Shown here: positions 31,105-41,212 of the stretch, in pieces
Position numbering within the stretch: the first letter of the stretch is position 1
Layout of the letters: each line of letters begins with the position of its first letter
DNA from: Butyrivibrio sp. MC2013
Lineage (GTDB): Bacteria > Bacillota > Clostridia > Lachnospirales > Lachnospiraceae
Assembly: GCF_000424585.1 (NCBI RefSeq)
Contig: NZ_AUKE01000001.1
Span: 248,001 to 312,000 of the forward strand
Direction of reading: 5' to 3'
DNA length: 64,000 nt
Notes under the pieces: generated by a model
What the model was told of the DNA's origin: nothing
Databases searched by the model: none
What the model saw: the letters and a program-made list of their open reading frames with translations, nothing else
Program-made: the position numbers and the translations under genes

Positions 31105-31407
<303 letters not shown>

Positions 31408-31448
31408 TTATTAAGTTCGCTTGCTGTAATCGTTTGTAGATGATCCCA

Positions 31449-32207
31449 TCAATCTGTCTCAGAAGCCTGCTTGATAAAGATACAGGTCAGAGTACAGAAG
31501 ATGAAGGGCTGTATCAGTCCGCTGAACCAGTCAAAGTAAAGCGAAGTGAAAGCGGGGATACCCAGCTGGAATATGGGCAGATGCTCTGCAAGAAAACTAC
31601 CTGCTACAGGTATGAGTCCCAGCAGTGCCGCACTGGCCAGTCCCAGCGAGCCGTAGATCAGAGTTCCTATAACCATACCGGACAGGATATTGCCAAAATG
31701 TCGGCAGGCCATGGACACAGGAGTGGATATCTCACTGATGATATTCATAGGGAGCATTACTCCTATAGGCTCGAGATAGCCCTTGAGATAGCCTCCGAAT
31801 CCGTTTGCCTTGATCTTGTGATAGGTTATGAGAATCAGGACCACTATGGCCCATCCCGCTTCGGTAGCCAGGTCCGCTGTGGGACTCCAGACTCCTCCGA
31901 CGAGAGAGATCATGTTGCTGATGATAGCCGTTCCAAAGAGAGCTCCTATAAATGGGATATAGTGGTCAAAGGAATCGCCCATACTGCCCCGGACGAAATT
32001 ATTGAGTGCTTCCACTATAGTCTCAGCTACTGCCTGTCTCTTGGATATTCCTGTGACCTGGAGATTACGGCCCAGAAAATAGCACAACAGCGACATTACG
32101 ATCAGGACTACCCACCCCATGATCATGGTCATGGTAATGTGAATATCTCCGACCGGTGTGCCCTTCAGGATGGTGATATACCACGATCCGTGAAGATCAA
32201 TATTCAT
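31449..32207 (-). CDS. atpB: ATP synthase Fo subunit a
   Basis: This is the 252-residue ion-channel subunit with five or six membrane helices. The essential arginine is in MACRHFGNILSG near residue 168, and NFVRGSMG and the C-terminal membrane hairpin are also present. The start has GGAGGTGA upstream, inside the end of the preceding atpI-like gene, only three bases from its stop. Confidence 0.97.
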   Translation of the reverse strand: MNIDLHGSWYITILKGTPVGDIHITMTMIMGWVVLIVMSLLCYFLGRNLQVTGISKRQAVAETIVEALNNFVRGSMGDSFDHYIPFIGALFGTAIISNMISLVGGVWSPTADLATEAGWAIVVLILITYHKIKANGFGGYLKGYLEPIGVMLPMNIISEISTPVSMACRHFGNILSGMVIGTLIYGSLGLASAALLGLIPVAGSFLAEHLPIFQLGIPAFTSLYFDWFSGLIQPFIFCTLTCIFIKQASETD

Positions 32208-32210
32208 TTA

Positions 32211-32678
32211 TCAGGATTCACCTCCTTTTGCTCCGGCGCTCTGGCCCTGAGCTCCTGACTGCCGGGTCAGGCTAAGTTTGCCGGTTATTTGCAGTAGATA
32301 GATTGCTGCTTTGGGAAAAAGCAGCGGTATCAAGGCACTGATCGTATTGATAAAAGGTGCATATATAGCAAAGACAATCCAAACGCCCTGTGCCAACAGG
32401 CGCTTGCCATATCCAAGCTGCACCCCTTTACGAACCTGCGTCTCGCCGCTGGCAGCCATATCCAGCGACTTCTGAAGCGACATAGCCATCCATGCAAATA
32501 CCAGCATGGCTACCAACGTGCCGCCTACAGCTCCTAACACAACCGTAAGGTCAAATTTAAATATCCGGGTCATGGATACTGCCGCCAGTGCTAATATCTC
32601 AACTACGCACAGTATCCCCGATCCTATATAGACCTCCTTGATAAAGGTCTTCAAATCATTGTCCAAATGTAATGACAT
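32211..32678 (-). CDS. ATP synthase subunit I-like membrane protein
   Basis: This 155-residue protein has four predicted membrane segments (about 17-37, 43-65, 92-112, 118-135) and a hydrophilic, Gly/Ser-rich tail. Its place just before atpB and its topology fit the weakly conserved AtpI family, which helps c-ring assembly or Mg2+ handling. GGGGGGA precedes the ATG. Assignment rests mainly on context. Confidence 0.75.
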   Translation of the reverse strand: MSLHLDNDLKTFIKEVYIGSGILCVVEILALAAVSMTRIFKFDLTVVLGAVGGTLVAMLVFAWMAMSLQKSLDMAASGETQVRKGVQLGYGKRLLAQGVWIVFAIYAPFINTISALIPLLFPKAAIYLLQITGKLSLTRQSGAQGQSAGAKGGES

Positions 32679-32838
32679 ATTCTGTCCCCCCTAATAGCTT
32701 ATGTCGTAATAATGTAACCCCAGCCTTGTCACGTGATCATGGCTATGCCATGTTTTTTGTATTTACTTTTTGCAATAACTCTGATCATTTCATAGCGAAA
32801 ACTCATCAACCCATTGCGGTTTCTGCGTTTTAAGCCAT

Positions 32839-33111
32839 TCATTCATGCTTAGAGTAGGATACAGGCGCTCTTTTATCTTTATCGGTCTTTTCAAGCCCCT
32901 TCATTACTACACGTGTATAGAATTTCCAAAAAGTGATGAAACCAGCCCCAAGGCCAAAGAAAAAACCGGGTATATAGATCCAGCTGCCCACGCCATATCT
33001 GGTATTAAGAAAATAGCAGCCTGCAACGCAGAGTAGCACCGGCATCATCAGATCCAGCCCCAGCTGTCCCACATACATAATATAAGTCAAAGCTTTACCC
33101 CATTTATCCAT
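32839..33111 (-). CDS. AtpZ/AtpI-family small membrane protein
   Basis: This is a 90-residue protein with two membrane helices (about 10-35 and 45-65) and a basic tail, typical of AtpZ-type proteins that open Firmicute atp operons. The start at 33111 (MDKWGKAL) is chosen because AGAGGA lies six bases upstream and because two-helix AtpZ proteins start this way; the longer frame to 33189 covers the promoter region. A 160-base gap separates it from the atpI-like gene. That gap holds a CATGGC-TAT-GCCATG palindrome but no convincing gene. Confidence 0.75.
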   Translation of the reverse strand: MDKWGKALTYIMYVGQLGLDLMMPVLLCVAGCYFLNTRYGVGSWIYIPGFFFGLGAGFITFWKFYTRVVMKGLEKTDKDKRAPVSYSKHE

Positions 33112-33179
33112 TCCGGGTCCTCTTAAATCGTCGCATAAAAAAAGAAAAGAATCGCGCATTATCAGTAAATACTCTAAAT

Positions 33180-33208
33180 ATTCTATCATGTTTCATAATT
33201 ATATTCAA
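33180..33208 (-). promoter_or_regulatory. Promoter of the ATP synthase operon
   Basis: TTGAAT (33203-33208) and TAGAAT (33180-33185) are 17 bases apart on the minus strand, about 69 bases before the AtpZ start. Confidence 0.7.
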
Positions 33209-33251
33209 TAATCCGAAAACAATAGCAATTGCTTGCAAACAAGACCAGACA

Positions 33252-33297
33252 CAAAAAAGAGCTGCTACACTGATCATCAAATCAGTGTAACAGCTCA
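33252..33297 (-). terminator. Terminator of aspS
   Basis: GAGCTGCTACACTGAT (33259-33274) pairs with ATCAGTGTAACAGCTC (33281-33296) with a single mismatch and a 6-base loop. TTTTTT follows on the minus strand. It also insulates the atp operon promoter. Confidence 0.92.
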
Positions 33298-33341
33298 TAA
33301 AAAATGATTTTCTTAGGCCGTAGGGATGCACTTCTATGTGT

Positions 33342-35144
33342 TTATTCCTCAGTCTCTACAACCTTGATGTGAAGCTCTTCAAGCTGCTTGTCGGTTACGT
33401 AACCTGGAGCGCTCATCATTAGATCCTGAGCATTCTTGTTCATAGGGAAGGGAATGATCTCCCTGATGGAATCTTCGCCTGCCAGGAGCATGACCATTCT
33501 GTCAACACCGGGCGCGATGCCTGCGTGAGGCGGAGCACCGTAACAGAATGCATTGTACATAGCAGGGAACTTCTTCTTAACATCTTCTTCACCAAGGCGT
33601 ACCATCTCAAATGCCTTGATCATGATCTCGGGATCATGATTTCTTACAGCACCGGATGAAAGCTCTACGCCGTTGCATACCAGGTCGTACTGGTCTGCCA
33701 TGATAGAGAGTGGATTAACCTCGCCTCTCTCAGCTGCCAGCAGGATATCCAGGCCGCCGGATGGCATGGAGAAAGGATTATGGCAAAACTCAAGCTCGCC
33801 GGATTCTTCACCTATCTCGTACATAGGGAAATCTACGATCCAGCAGAATACATACTGCTCTTTGTCCATATGACCGGGCACTGCAGCGCCAAAGGTCTTG
33901 ACGATCACACCGGAGGTCTTCTGAGCTGCGCCCTTCTCGCCTGCTGCGAGCACTACCAGAGTATCAGGCTTCAGACCCATCTTCTCTACTACCAGGTCCT
34001 TCTTGGGAGCTACAAACTTGGAGATGCCTCCAACGATCTCGCCCTTATCATCTACTCTGAACCAATATGCCTTGTTGCCGGACTGTACTTCTACATCAGC
34101 ACAAGCCTTGTCTATGAACTTACGACTCTCATGGAAGTTATCAATGACAACTGCCTTTACCACGCCTTCAGCGAAAGGCGCGAAGAAGAGCGCATTATCA
34201 TCGCCCTCAAGAGGAGCATCGTTGTGGAAGATATCTGTAACATCAGTGACTGTCAGATCGATACGAAGGTCAGGCTTATCTGTGCCGTACTTCTCCATAG
34301 CTTCCAGGTAAGGGATTCTCTTAAAAGGAGCACCTGATGCCCTGTCATATTTACCATATTTTGCAAAGATAGGAGGAAGTACATCTTCAAGTACTTCAAA
34401 TACATCTTCCTGGCTGGCAAAAGCCATTTCCATATCCAGCTGATAGAACTCGCCCGGAGAGCGGTCTCCTCTTGCATCCTCATCTCTAAAGCAAGGTGCG
34501 ATCTGGAAATAACGATCAATGCCGGATACCATCAGCAGCTGCTTGAACTGCTGGGGAGCCTGAGGCAGAGCATAGAACTTGCCGGGGTGCTTTCTTGCAG
34601 GTACCAGATAATCCCTTGCGCCTTCAGGAGATGATGCAGTCAGGATAGGAGTAGTGATCTCCATAAATCCGTGCTCAGTCATGGAGCTTCTCAGAGCTGA
34701 TATTACCTGGCTTCTGAGAATGATATTATTCTTAACCTCAGGATTTCTCAGATCCAGGTATCTGTATTTGAGTCTGGCAGTCTCATCTGCTTCCCTGCTG
34801 TGATTGATCTCAAAGGGGAGCTCGTTGTAACGGCATCTGCCAAGGACGGTCACCTTCTCGGGAACCACTTCGATCTCACCTGTAGGGATCTTGGTATTCT
34901 TGGAGCTTCTCTCCCTGACTACGCCCTCAACAGAAATAGTAGATTCCTTGTTGATAGCCTTAAAGGTCTTCATCATATCGGCAGTCTCTACCACGATCTG
35001 GGTAGTGCCGTAGAAGTCACGAAGAACTATGAAGCCCAGCTCAGCACCTACTTCACGGAAGTTCTCCAACCAGCCTGATAATTTTACATTTTTGCCTGCG
35101 TCGCTGAGTCTGAGCTCACCGCAGGTATGTGTACGGGATTGCAT
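33342..35144 (-). CDS. aspS: Aspartyl-tRNA synthetase
   Basis: This class II synthetase of 600 residues charges tRNA-Asp. It has the N-terminal anticodon-binding OB fold (KLSGWLENFREVG), motif 2 (CFRDEDARGDRSPGEFYQ), the bacterial-type insertion (GAD-like) domain in the middle, and motif 3 near the end (GIAPGVDRMVMLLAG). The length is normal for the bacterial type. The ATG at 35144 has AGGAGGT five bases upstream; the longer frame to 35162 runs through that site. It is transcribed alone between its own promoter and a strong terminator. Confidence 0.97.
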   Translation of the reverse strand: MQSRTHTCGELRLSDAGKNVKLSGWLENFREVGAELGFIVLRDFYGTTQIVVETADMMKTFKAINKESTISVEGVVRERSSKNTKIPTGEIEVVPEKVTVLGRCRYNELPFEINHSREADETARLKYRYLDLRNPEVKNNIILRSQVISALRSSMTEHGFMEITTPILTASSPEGARDYLVPARKHPGKFYALPQAPQQFKQLLMVSGIDRYFQIAPCFRDEDARGDRSPGEFYQLDMEMAFASQEDVFEVLEDVLPPIFAKYGKYDRASGAPFKRIPYLEAMEKYGTDKPDLRIDLTVTDVTDIFHNDAPLEGDDNALFFAPFAEGVVKAVVIDNFHESRKFIDKACADVEVQSGNKAYWFRVDDKGEIVGGISKFVAPKKDLVVEKMGLKPDTLVVLAAGEKGAAQKTSGVIVKTFGAAVPGHMDKEQYVFCWIVDFPMYEIGEESGELEFCHNPFSMPSGGLDILLAAERGEVNPLSIMADQYDLVCNGVELSSGAVRNHDPEIMIKAFEMVRLGEEDVKKKFPAMYNAFCYGAPPHAGIAPGVDRMVMLLAGEDSIREIIPFPMNKNAQDLMMSAPGYVTDKQLEELHIKVVETEE

Positions 35145-35252
35145 ATTGTACCTCCTGATCATCTATCAATTACTTACTATATAAAATTCAATAAAAGCGA
35201 GAAAAACGTCGCATAAGCACGCAATACCGATCATCTCGTTTTTTGCTAGTAA

Positions 35253-35281
35253 ATAATAACAGAAACTAACCGGCTTTACAA
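35253..35281 (-). promoter_or_regulatory. Promoter of aspS
   Basis: TTGTAA (35276-35281) and TATTAT (35253-35258) are 17 bases apart on the minus strand. The ~100-base leader was checked for a T-box and none of its conserved elements was recognised. Confidence 0.7.
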
Positions 35282-35359
35282 TATCATCCATAGCCATATA
35301 CAGCAAATAAGGAATGGGATTCTCAAGTCCTGCCTATTTCATGCTTGGGAAGTGATTAA

Positions 35360-38300
35360 CTATTTACCGGCAGCTTGAGAAGAGTTAGCTGATACCGTTC
35401 TGGGAACAATCTTGAACTTAAGTCTGTAACTGCCCATATATCTTTCCGAATAACCATCACTTGTCAGAATGATAGTGGCTGTTCCGATCTCGGTATTGTT
35501 CTCATATCCGACAACCTGATATTCGTTGGGATCCAGGATCGTTCCATTCTTATCTTTGACCACTATATTATCCTTCCTGGGATATATAGCGGAGCCTGTA
35601 TATGTGTAATCCCTGATAGTAAAGCTACAGGATGAAAGCTGCTTGGGCGGGTTAAGTCCTCCTTTGTAAACAGTGTAAGCCAGGTCGGCATTAATAGTGG
35701 TAGAGCCATTAAAGTTACCTATTCCCTCTATACAGATCTTATATTTATCTGTTTGGGAAAGCTTATCCTTGGACGGATTTAATATCTTATCATCCTTCAT
35801 ATAGACGACTTTATAATCCTTACCGGAGCTAAGCTTAGTCCATTTGGAATCATATACTGTTACCTTGCTGACAAAGTTACCTGCCTTGTTCTTATATGCA
35901 GGAACTTCGTGAACAACATGGCCGGTTGAAATAGACTGGGTTTTAACAAGATATGTCGCCTTAAGCTTACCTTTATAATTGCCCTTTCCGCTTACCTGAA
36001 CTGTTGCATATTGTCCTGCTTTATTATTGGCGCTGTATTTGACTGCAAAGTCACTTCCGCTCTTAAGTGTAACTGACTTACCGTTTATCGTGGCATCCAC
36101 TGTCAGCTTAGAAGGCACAGCCCCTTTCTTGGCATAAAACACCTCGCTATCACAGCTGATACTGCCGTTTGCATTAAGATCACAGGCATCTATCTTAAAC
36201 TTCTTACTGATGCTTCCCTGATATGCATTCACACCCTTAATGGTCACCCCGGCAGTTCCCTTATTGATGTTATTGCTGTAGCTGACCACATAGTCATAGT
36301 TTCTCCTGGCAGAGCTGCCAAGAGCGGCATAAGCATCCGCGTCTATTCCTCTGAGTATGCTTCCCGAGGATTTGTCTCTGACTGAAAGACCGCCGTCTCC
36401 AATGGCAAACCTTATCTCAGCCTTAATGTAACTTCTGTTTGTAATGCCTGATACAGCAGTCTTCTTGATGCTCTTACCCTTGATACTGTAGGTCCTGGTA
36501 ACTGAGCCTGTGTATCCGCCCATTCCAGTGTAAGTTACGCTCACCTTACCAATGTCTGTGATATTATCACTGTATTTAACAGTATAATCTCTGCCTTCTA
36601 TGAGCAGTCCTTCAGCGTCATGCCTCTTCTTATAGGCTGATGACTTATACAAAAGGACTCCATCCTGCCTGACGGGAGAACCTGTATAATCATAGCTCTT
36701 CTTAAAGCCGTCAATAGATGCCTTGGAAATAGGTGTTCCGCTTATCTTAAAGGTCAGTGTCTTAGTACCGGCATAACCGGAATTGTCCTTACCTGTAATA
36801 ACGATAGTTGCAGTTCCCACTTCCTTATTGTGAGATATCTTAAAATACAGCTTGTCACTTACAAAGCTGCCGGAGCCTCCTGTAAGCAGGACAGTATAGC
36901 TGCCAATCACAGTGGAGCCGTCCTTAACAGTAAAGGCAGGATAAATATAAGCTCCGGTATATGAATAGGATTTCTTAAGACCTGACACAGAGAGCTTAGA
37001 CACAAGCTTATCCGAGGTTATGATCTCATCCAGGCTGAATTCGCCTTTAAATCTGCCCATTCCCTGTACTTTGATCTTGTATTGACCTGCAGCCTTAAAT
37101 GCAGAAGGATCATAGTCTAAAGCATTGACATTGCCAGCAGTATAAATGAGTTTATAATCCTTATTCACCTTAAGAGCCGTCTTCTTACCCTTGATCTTCA
37201 TATAGATCTTAGGTGCTGCCTTCTGAACCTTGCCATTATAGGCAAGATACGTAGTCTCGAAGCTGGAACTGATGATGCCCGACGACTTAAGGGAAGCGAT
37301 ATCAGCCTGCAGGATATTAAAGTGCAGAACGGACTTGCCTCTGTAGATCCCCTTATAGCTTATGGTAATGGTAGCAGGTGTCCCGGCTGTGGATACATCA
37401 ACATTATTAGTATACTTAACAGTATAGTCTCTTCCTTTAACCAGTTCGGTGCCATTATCCCTGATCGTCAGGCCCGGCATGGTGATAGCTGATCCTGTAT
37501 ATGGCGCATCAGTCACTCCGCTTATTACTATATTCTGAGTATAGCCTTCCTTTATCCTTCTATGGACCTTGCCGTAGATATTACAGCTCTCAAGGATACG
37601 ATCCGTGCTCTTAATGGACTTTGTCAGTTTCTCATCATAATACCAGCCATCAAAATCATATTCGTCTCGCAGGGATTCCAAAGTCTTAAACTCGTTCTGA
37701 ATAGGCTGATCGGCATTCTGAAAATATGTTTTATAATACGCCTTTGTAGCATCCGGATAAACCAGATAATATTTAATATCTATACGATTAACTTCCCACG
37801 AAGCATAGATGGTTTGATCCTGTGTTACCGACTCTATGAGGTCATTCCTTAGGAGACTTCCTCCGGGAGTCAGAGACCATCCCTTGAGGGTATATCCCTT
37901 TCTCACCTGAGCAGGTATAGTCAGATGCTGACCATGTGGAACATCTATAACTACCGGCGCAGAGCCGTCCCTCTTATCGAGGGTAACTTTATGACTTGTA
38001 AGCTGCCACTTACCATAGACGATTATGTCTTTGGTAACTGTATAAGCGGATGGAAGAGCTGACTTAAACTCTGCATCTTTATACCATCCCAGGAATTTGG
38101 CAAAGCCTTCTTTTTCATAAAAATCCACAATGGACCTGCCCATGCTCTGGACTGTATCTCCCTTGTTAGCACGAAAATGATAGTCCTGTATATAGTCGTA
38201 TCTGGTATCCTTAAAGCTTACCTGGGGCACATATATCACCCAGCGGGCGTAGAGGGCCATATCCTGATAGACGGGATAATAGAAATCATAGTAGCCGCCG

Positions 38301-40939
38301 TTTTTATCCTTGTTCTTATACCATCCGTTAAACCTGTATCCATCATAATCCTCAGATACTTCATATTTAGGCGCTTTATCTTCTGTTAATACTTCTCCAT
38401 CTTCGACAGATACGACAACCGGCTTGTCACCATTCTCAGGATAGAAGACCACTCTGTGTCCTGAATATGTCTTACCTGCATACAGAGTCATCCCATTCTT
38501 AACGGGATTATCAAAGTTCCACTTATTGCCTTCGTACTGAATAGTTTTGTCAAAATACCAGCCTCCGATAGAATCTCCATCGGAAAGAGATCTGGCAGGA
38601 TCCATCAGCTTGCCACCCTGGGCTACCTTCTGACTGTCTACCACTGTCTTGCCGTCAAGGCCTATGAATCTGACTGTGGCGGATTCACCAACAGGTATAA
38701 ATTCAACAATCTTACTGTCATATATCAGGCTGTCAATTCCCTTAAACCAGCTCTCTTTATCAAAAGGATAATATATCGTAAGCTTATTCTTAATCTCTGC
38801 AAAGGTGCGTGGGCTAAGACTCGGAAAATCGCCCTTAAAGGTTATCTTCTTAAGAGACGTAGCATTATCAAAGGCATGCTCATCTACCTTGGATATCTTA
38901 TCACCCAGTACAAGGGAACTTATCCCTGTAGATGCAAGCAGACTTTTGCGTACCTGTGTCAGAGACGCAGGATAGACGAGTTCTCCTGTCAGAGCGCCCG
39001 CGTTGGTAAAAGGATTCTCTCCAATGTATTCCATACCGGCAGGCAGCTTAAGCGAAGAGCCGGTAGGCGTTATATCTTTGATAGCATAATCTCCCAGATA
39101 CTTAAGGCTATCAGGGAATTCAAAGCTTGCCTTGCAATAATGAGAAGCTGTTCCTGATAATGCTAGTCCATAGCTGCCTATGTACTCTATTTTGCTCAGG
39201 TCAATCGTAACATCTCTGGGCGAAGCACCTCTGAATGCATAATCACCGATTTTCTTAAGTCCCTTAGGAAAGTTCATAACAGAACCTGTCATAAAATAAG
39301 AATACATAAATGCACCCTCATCTATGATCTCTACGCTATCCGGCATGGTGACATAATTAAAGGCCAGTCTGGAAAAAGCGTATTTACCTATCGCAGTCAG
39401 CTTAGCCGGTAAAGCAAGAGGCGAAGAACTGCTGCCAAGGGCCTCCGTGCTGATATTATAAAATGCATAGTCTCCGATTCTGGTGATCCTGTTATCAATA
39501 GTCAGACCGGAAACTCTGCCTGCATAGATGTACCAATCGGGCAGATTGCTTGAAGAATAATCATACATAGCACCCTGTCCGGTGAAGATCAGCCGCTTCC
39601 TGGCTGAATCATATGACCAGGTAATATTAGCTCCTGCCTTACTGCTTATCTTATATCCCTTAGGCCTCCAGGTAACTTCTCTGAAATACTCTGCAGCCCC
39701 ATTTCTGGCAGACTGTGAGAAGCTGCTGTTATTGCTGTCATAGTAGGCAATGACCGTATTGTCACCAAAAGCATTCTCTTCCATCTGAGGCAAATTGCCT
39801 TCAAAGGTAAGTGTACTTATGTACTGAAGGTGATAGAAACCATTCCTGGCAATCTTCTTGACGCCCTTGGGAATAACAAAATCCTGATAAGTAGCCAGGA
39901 ACTCAAAAGCACTCTCTCCAATGGTAGTAATGGTATCTGACCAGGTTATCTTGTGAACATTGGCTCTGTCAAAAGAATGATTGCCAATGGTAACTGTACC
40001 CTTATTAAAAACAACCTCGCTCAGGTTTCCTCTTGTATCAAAAAAAGCATAATCAGGTATGGAAACAAGACTTCCCGGGATCACCATTCTGCTTTCATTG
40101 GGGAATGTAAAATAATAAAAGGCGTGCGTGCCCATAGAAGACAGCTTTGAAGGAAGACTAAACTCCATTCGGTTGGTCTTAAGTCCTGCAAAAGCAGCCT
40201 TGCCTATATATGTGATGTCATCGGAAATCTTAACGTCGGTAATGTCCTTTTGGTATTTAAACCAGGGAGCATCGGTAGAAACAGTTCCCCCGCCAACTGT
40301 TATATTATAATCATCCATGGCTCCGCTACCGGAGATGGTCAGAACGTGGCTGCTCTTATCATAGGACCAGGAGGCCTTCTGGCCGCAAGCACCGGAATGA
40401 TCTGTTTCGCTGACAGCCATAAGGGCCGCGTCAGTGTCCGCATCTTCCATCCCTCTTACAGCGTCAAACTCTGCCTCATCAGCAGATATCTTTGAAGGGA
40501 TGGCGTCACCTTCTTCCGAATCTGCTTCAGGAAGTTTTTCTTCATCAGGATCAGCGATATCAGGTTCAGTGATATCTTCGCCCCCTCTTTCCTCCCCGCC
40601 TTCGGGATCGGTCATATCCCCGGAATCTTCGGAATCGTCCTTATCCTGATCACCATCCTGATTGGAAGGCTGACCTCCCTCTCCTTCGATCACTTCCTGA
40701 TCTGACGGCTGATGATCTTCATCAGGGCTGTCGCTCACGGGTGTGTCTTCATCTATATCCTCACCTTCAAGCACATCTCCCTGCAGATCCGGGCAGTCAC
40801 TCCATGCTGCCATATCACTCTCTATGACAGTCTCATAAGGACTATAACCTGCTGCATAAACCTGTGATGGACACAATGCATCCAAAAAAAGCACAGCGCT
40901 GAAAAGACCCGGCGCCATGCGTTTCAAAATCTTTTTCAT
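35360..40939 (-). CDS. Giant secreted BspA-type leucine-rich / InlB-repeat surface protein
   Basis: This protein has 1859 residues. A signal peptide (1-29, cut after VYA) is followed by a very acidic Asp/Glu/Pro/Ser segment (~35-180), then BspA-type leucine-rich repeats (LRR_5) at ~190-745, with the unit ITWSYDSARKRL...GAMYDY occurring twice (~188 and ~438). InlB B-type repeats follow (~755-1130; GWYKD, YAKW-like ends), then about eight repeats of a YTG...RDYTVKYSNN module (~1140-1840). No LPXTG, SLH or other anchor is visible at the C-terminus. Such proteins usually mediate adhesion or co-aggregation. An AGGAAAGG site precedes the ATG. Confidence 0.88.
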   Translation of the reverse strand: MKKILKRMAPGLFSAVLFLDALCPSQVYAAGYSPYETVIESDMAAWSDCPDLQGDVLEGEDIDEDTPVSDSPDEDHQPSDQEVIEGEGGQPSNQDGDQDKDDSEDSGDMTDPEGGEERGGEDITEPDIADPDEEKLPEADSEEGDAIPSKISADEAEFDAVRGMEDADTDAALMAVSETDHSGACGQKASWSYDKSSHVLTISGSGAMDDYNITVGGGTVSTDAPWFKYQKDITDVKISDDITYIGKAAFAGLKTNRMEFSLPSKLSSMGTHAFYYFTFPNESRMVIPGSLVSIPDYAFFDTRGNLSEVVFNKGTVTIGNHSFDRANVHKITWSDTITTIGESAFEFLATYQDFVIPKGVKKIARNGFYHLQYISTLTFEGNLPQMEENAFGDNTVIAYYDSNNSSFSQSARNGAAEYFREVTWRPKGYKISSKAGANITWSYDSARKRLIFTGQGAMYDYSSSNLPDWYIYAGRVSGLTIDNRITRIGDYAFYNISTEALGSSSSPLALPAKLTAIGKYAFSRLAFNYVTMPDSVEIIDEGAFMYSYFMTGSVMNFPKGLKKIGDYAFRGASPRDVTIDLSKIEYIGSYGLALSGTASHYCKASFEFPDSLKYLGDYAIKDITPTGSSLKLPAGMEYIGENPFTNAGALTGELVYPASLTQVRKSLLASTGISSLVLGDKISKVDEHAFDNATSLKKITFKGDFPSLSPRTFAEIKNKLTIYYPFDKESWFKGIDSLIYDSKIVEFIPVGESATVRFIGLDGKTVVDSQKVAQGGKLMDPARSLSDGDSIGGWYFDKTIQYEGNKWNFDNPVKNGMTLYAGKTYSGHRVVFYPENGDKPVVVSVEDGEVLTEDKAPKYEVSEDYDGYRFNGWYKNKDKNGGYYDFYYPVYQDMALYARWVIYVPQVSFKDTRYDYIQDYHFRANKGDTVQSMGRSIVDFYEKEGFAKFLGWYKDAEFKSALPSAYTVTKDIIVYGKWQLTSHKVTLDKRDGSAPVVIDVPHGQHLTIPAQVRKGYTLKGWSLTPGGSLLRNDLIESVTQDQTIYASWEVNRIDIKYYLVYPDATKAYYKTYFQNADQPIQNEFKTLESLRDEYDFDGWYYDEKLTKSIKSTDRILESCNIYGKVHRRIKEGYTQNIVISGVTDAPYTGSAITMPGLTIRDNGTELVKGRDYTVKYTNNVDVSTAGTPATITISYKGIYRGKSVLHFNILQADIASLKSSGIISSSFETTYLAYNGKVQKAAPKIYMKIKGKKTALKVNKDYKLIYTAGNVNALDYDPSAFKAAGQYKIKVQGMGRFKGEFSLDEIITSDKLVSKLSVSGLKKSYSYTGAYIYPAFTVKDGSTVIGSYTVLLTGGSGSFVSDKLYFKISHNKEVGTATIVITGKDNSGYAGTKTLTFKISGTPISKASIDGFKKSYDYTGSPVRQDGVLLYKSSAYKKRHDAEGLLIEGRDYTVKYSDNITDIGKVSVTYTGMGGYTGSVTRTYSIKGKSIKKTAVSGITNRSYIKAEIRFAIGDGGLSVRDKSSGSILRGIDADAYAALGSSARRNYDYVVSYSNNINKGTAGVTIKGVNAYQGSISKKFKIDACDLNANGSISCDSEVFYAKKGAVPSKLTVDATINGKSVTLKSGSDFAVKYSANNKAGQYATVQVSGKGNYKGKLKATYLVKTQSISTGHVVHEVPAYKNKAGNFVSKVTVYDSKWTKLSSGKDYKVVYMKDDKILNPSKDKLSQTDKYKICIEGIGNFNGSTTINADLAYTVYKGGLNPPKQLSSCSFTIRDYTYTGSAIYPRKDNIVVKDKNGTILDPNEYQVVGYENNTEIGTATIILTSDGYSERYMGSYRLKFKIVPRTVSANSSQAAGK

Positions 40940-41031
40940 ACCTTTCCTCTTCCCTCTTTTTAGATATTACCCCTTAATGCTGAGCATTTTAGCGAAATTT
41001 TCAATGTGGTTTTTCACACAATTACCTAAAG

Positions 41032-41040
41032 ACTATAGCA
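41032..41040 (-). promoter_or_regulatory. Extended -10 promoter element for the surface protein
   Basis: TGC-TATAGT on the minus strand fits an extended -10 box; no good -35 is seen. It lies ~95 bases before the ATG. The leader also holds AATGCT-G-AGCATT, a perfect small palindrome near 40978-40990. Confidence 0.45.
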
Positions 41041-41212
41041 TAAGAGCTTGCAAAAAGAAACTAAAACTAACAGAAGAGTTTTCACAGACATATAAAAAGA
41101 TAATATGCACTCAGTAATCACCGGGTACATATTACCTTTGATTTAGCAGATTTTCCCCTTCATGACTTGAGGGCTTCTTTATCCTTGTTAAGTGATATAT
41201 CAGCCGCTTATT

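Noticed and set aside
33112..33189. Extended N-terminus of the AtpZ-like protein
   Set aside because: It reads through the operon's promoter region, and the ATG at 33111 has a proper ribosome binding site.
35145..35359. Possible T-box leader upstream of aspS
   Set aside because: None of the conserved T-box elements was found; only an ordinary promoter is visible.
35400..37500. Repeated segments that could suggest a CRISPR or tandem DNA repeat
   Set aside because: They are protein-level YTG/YTVKYSNN modules within one long reading frame; the DNA copies differ and have no regular short spacers.
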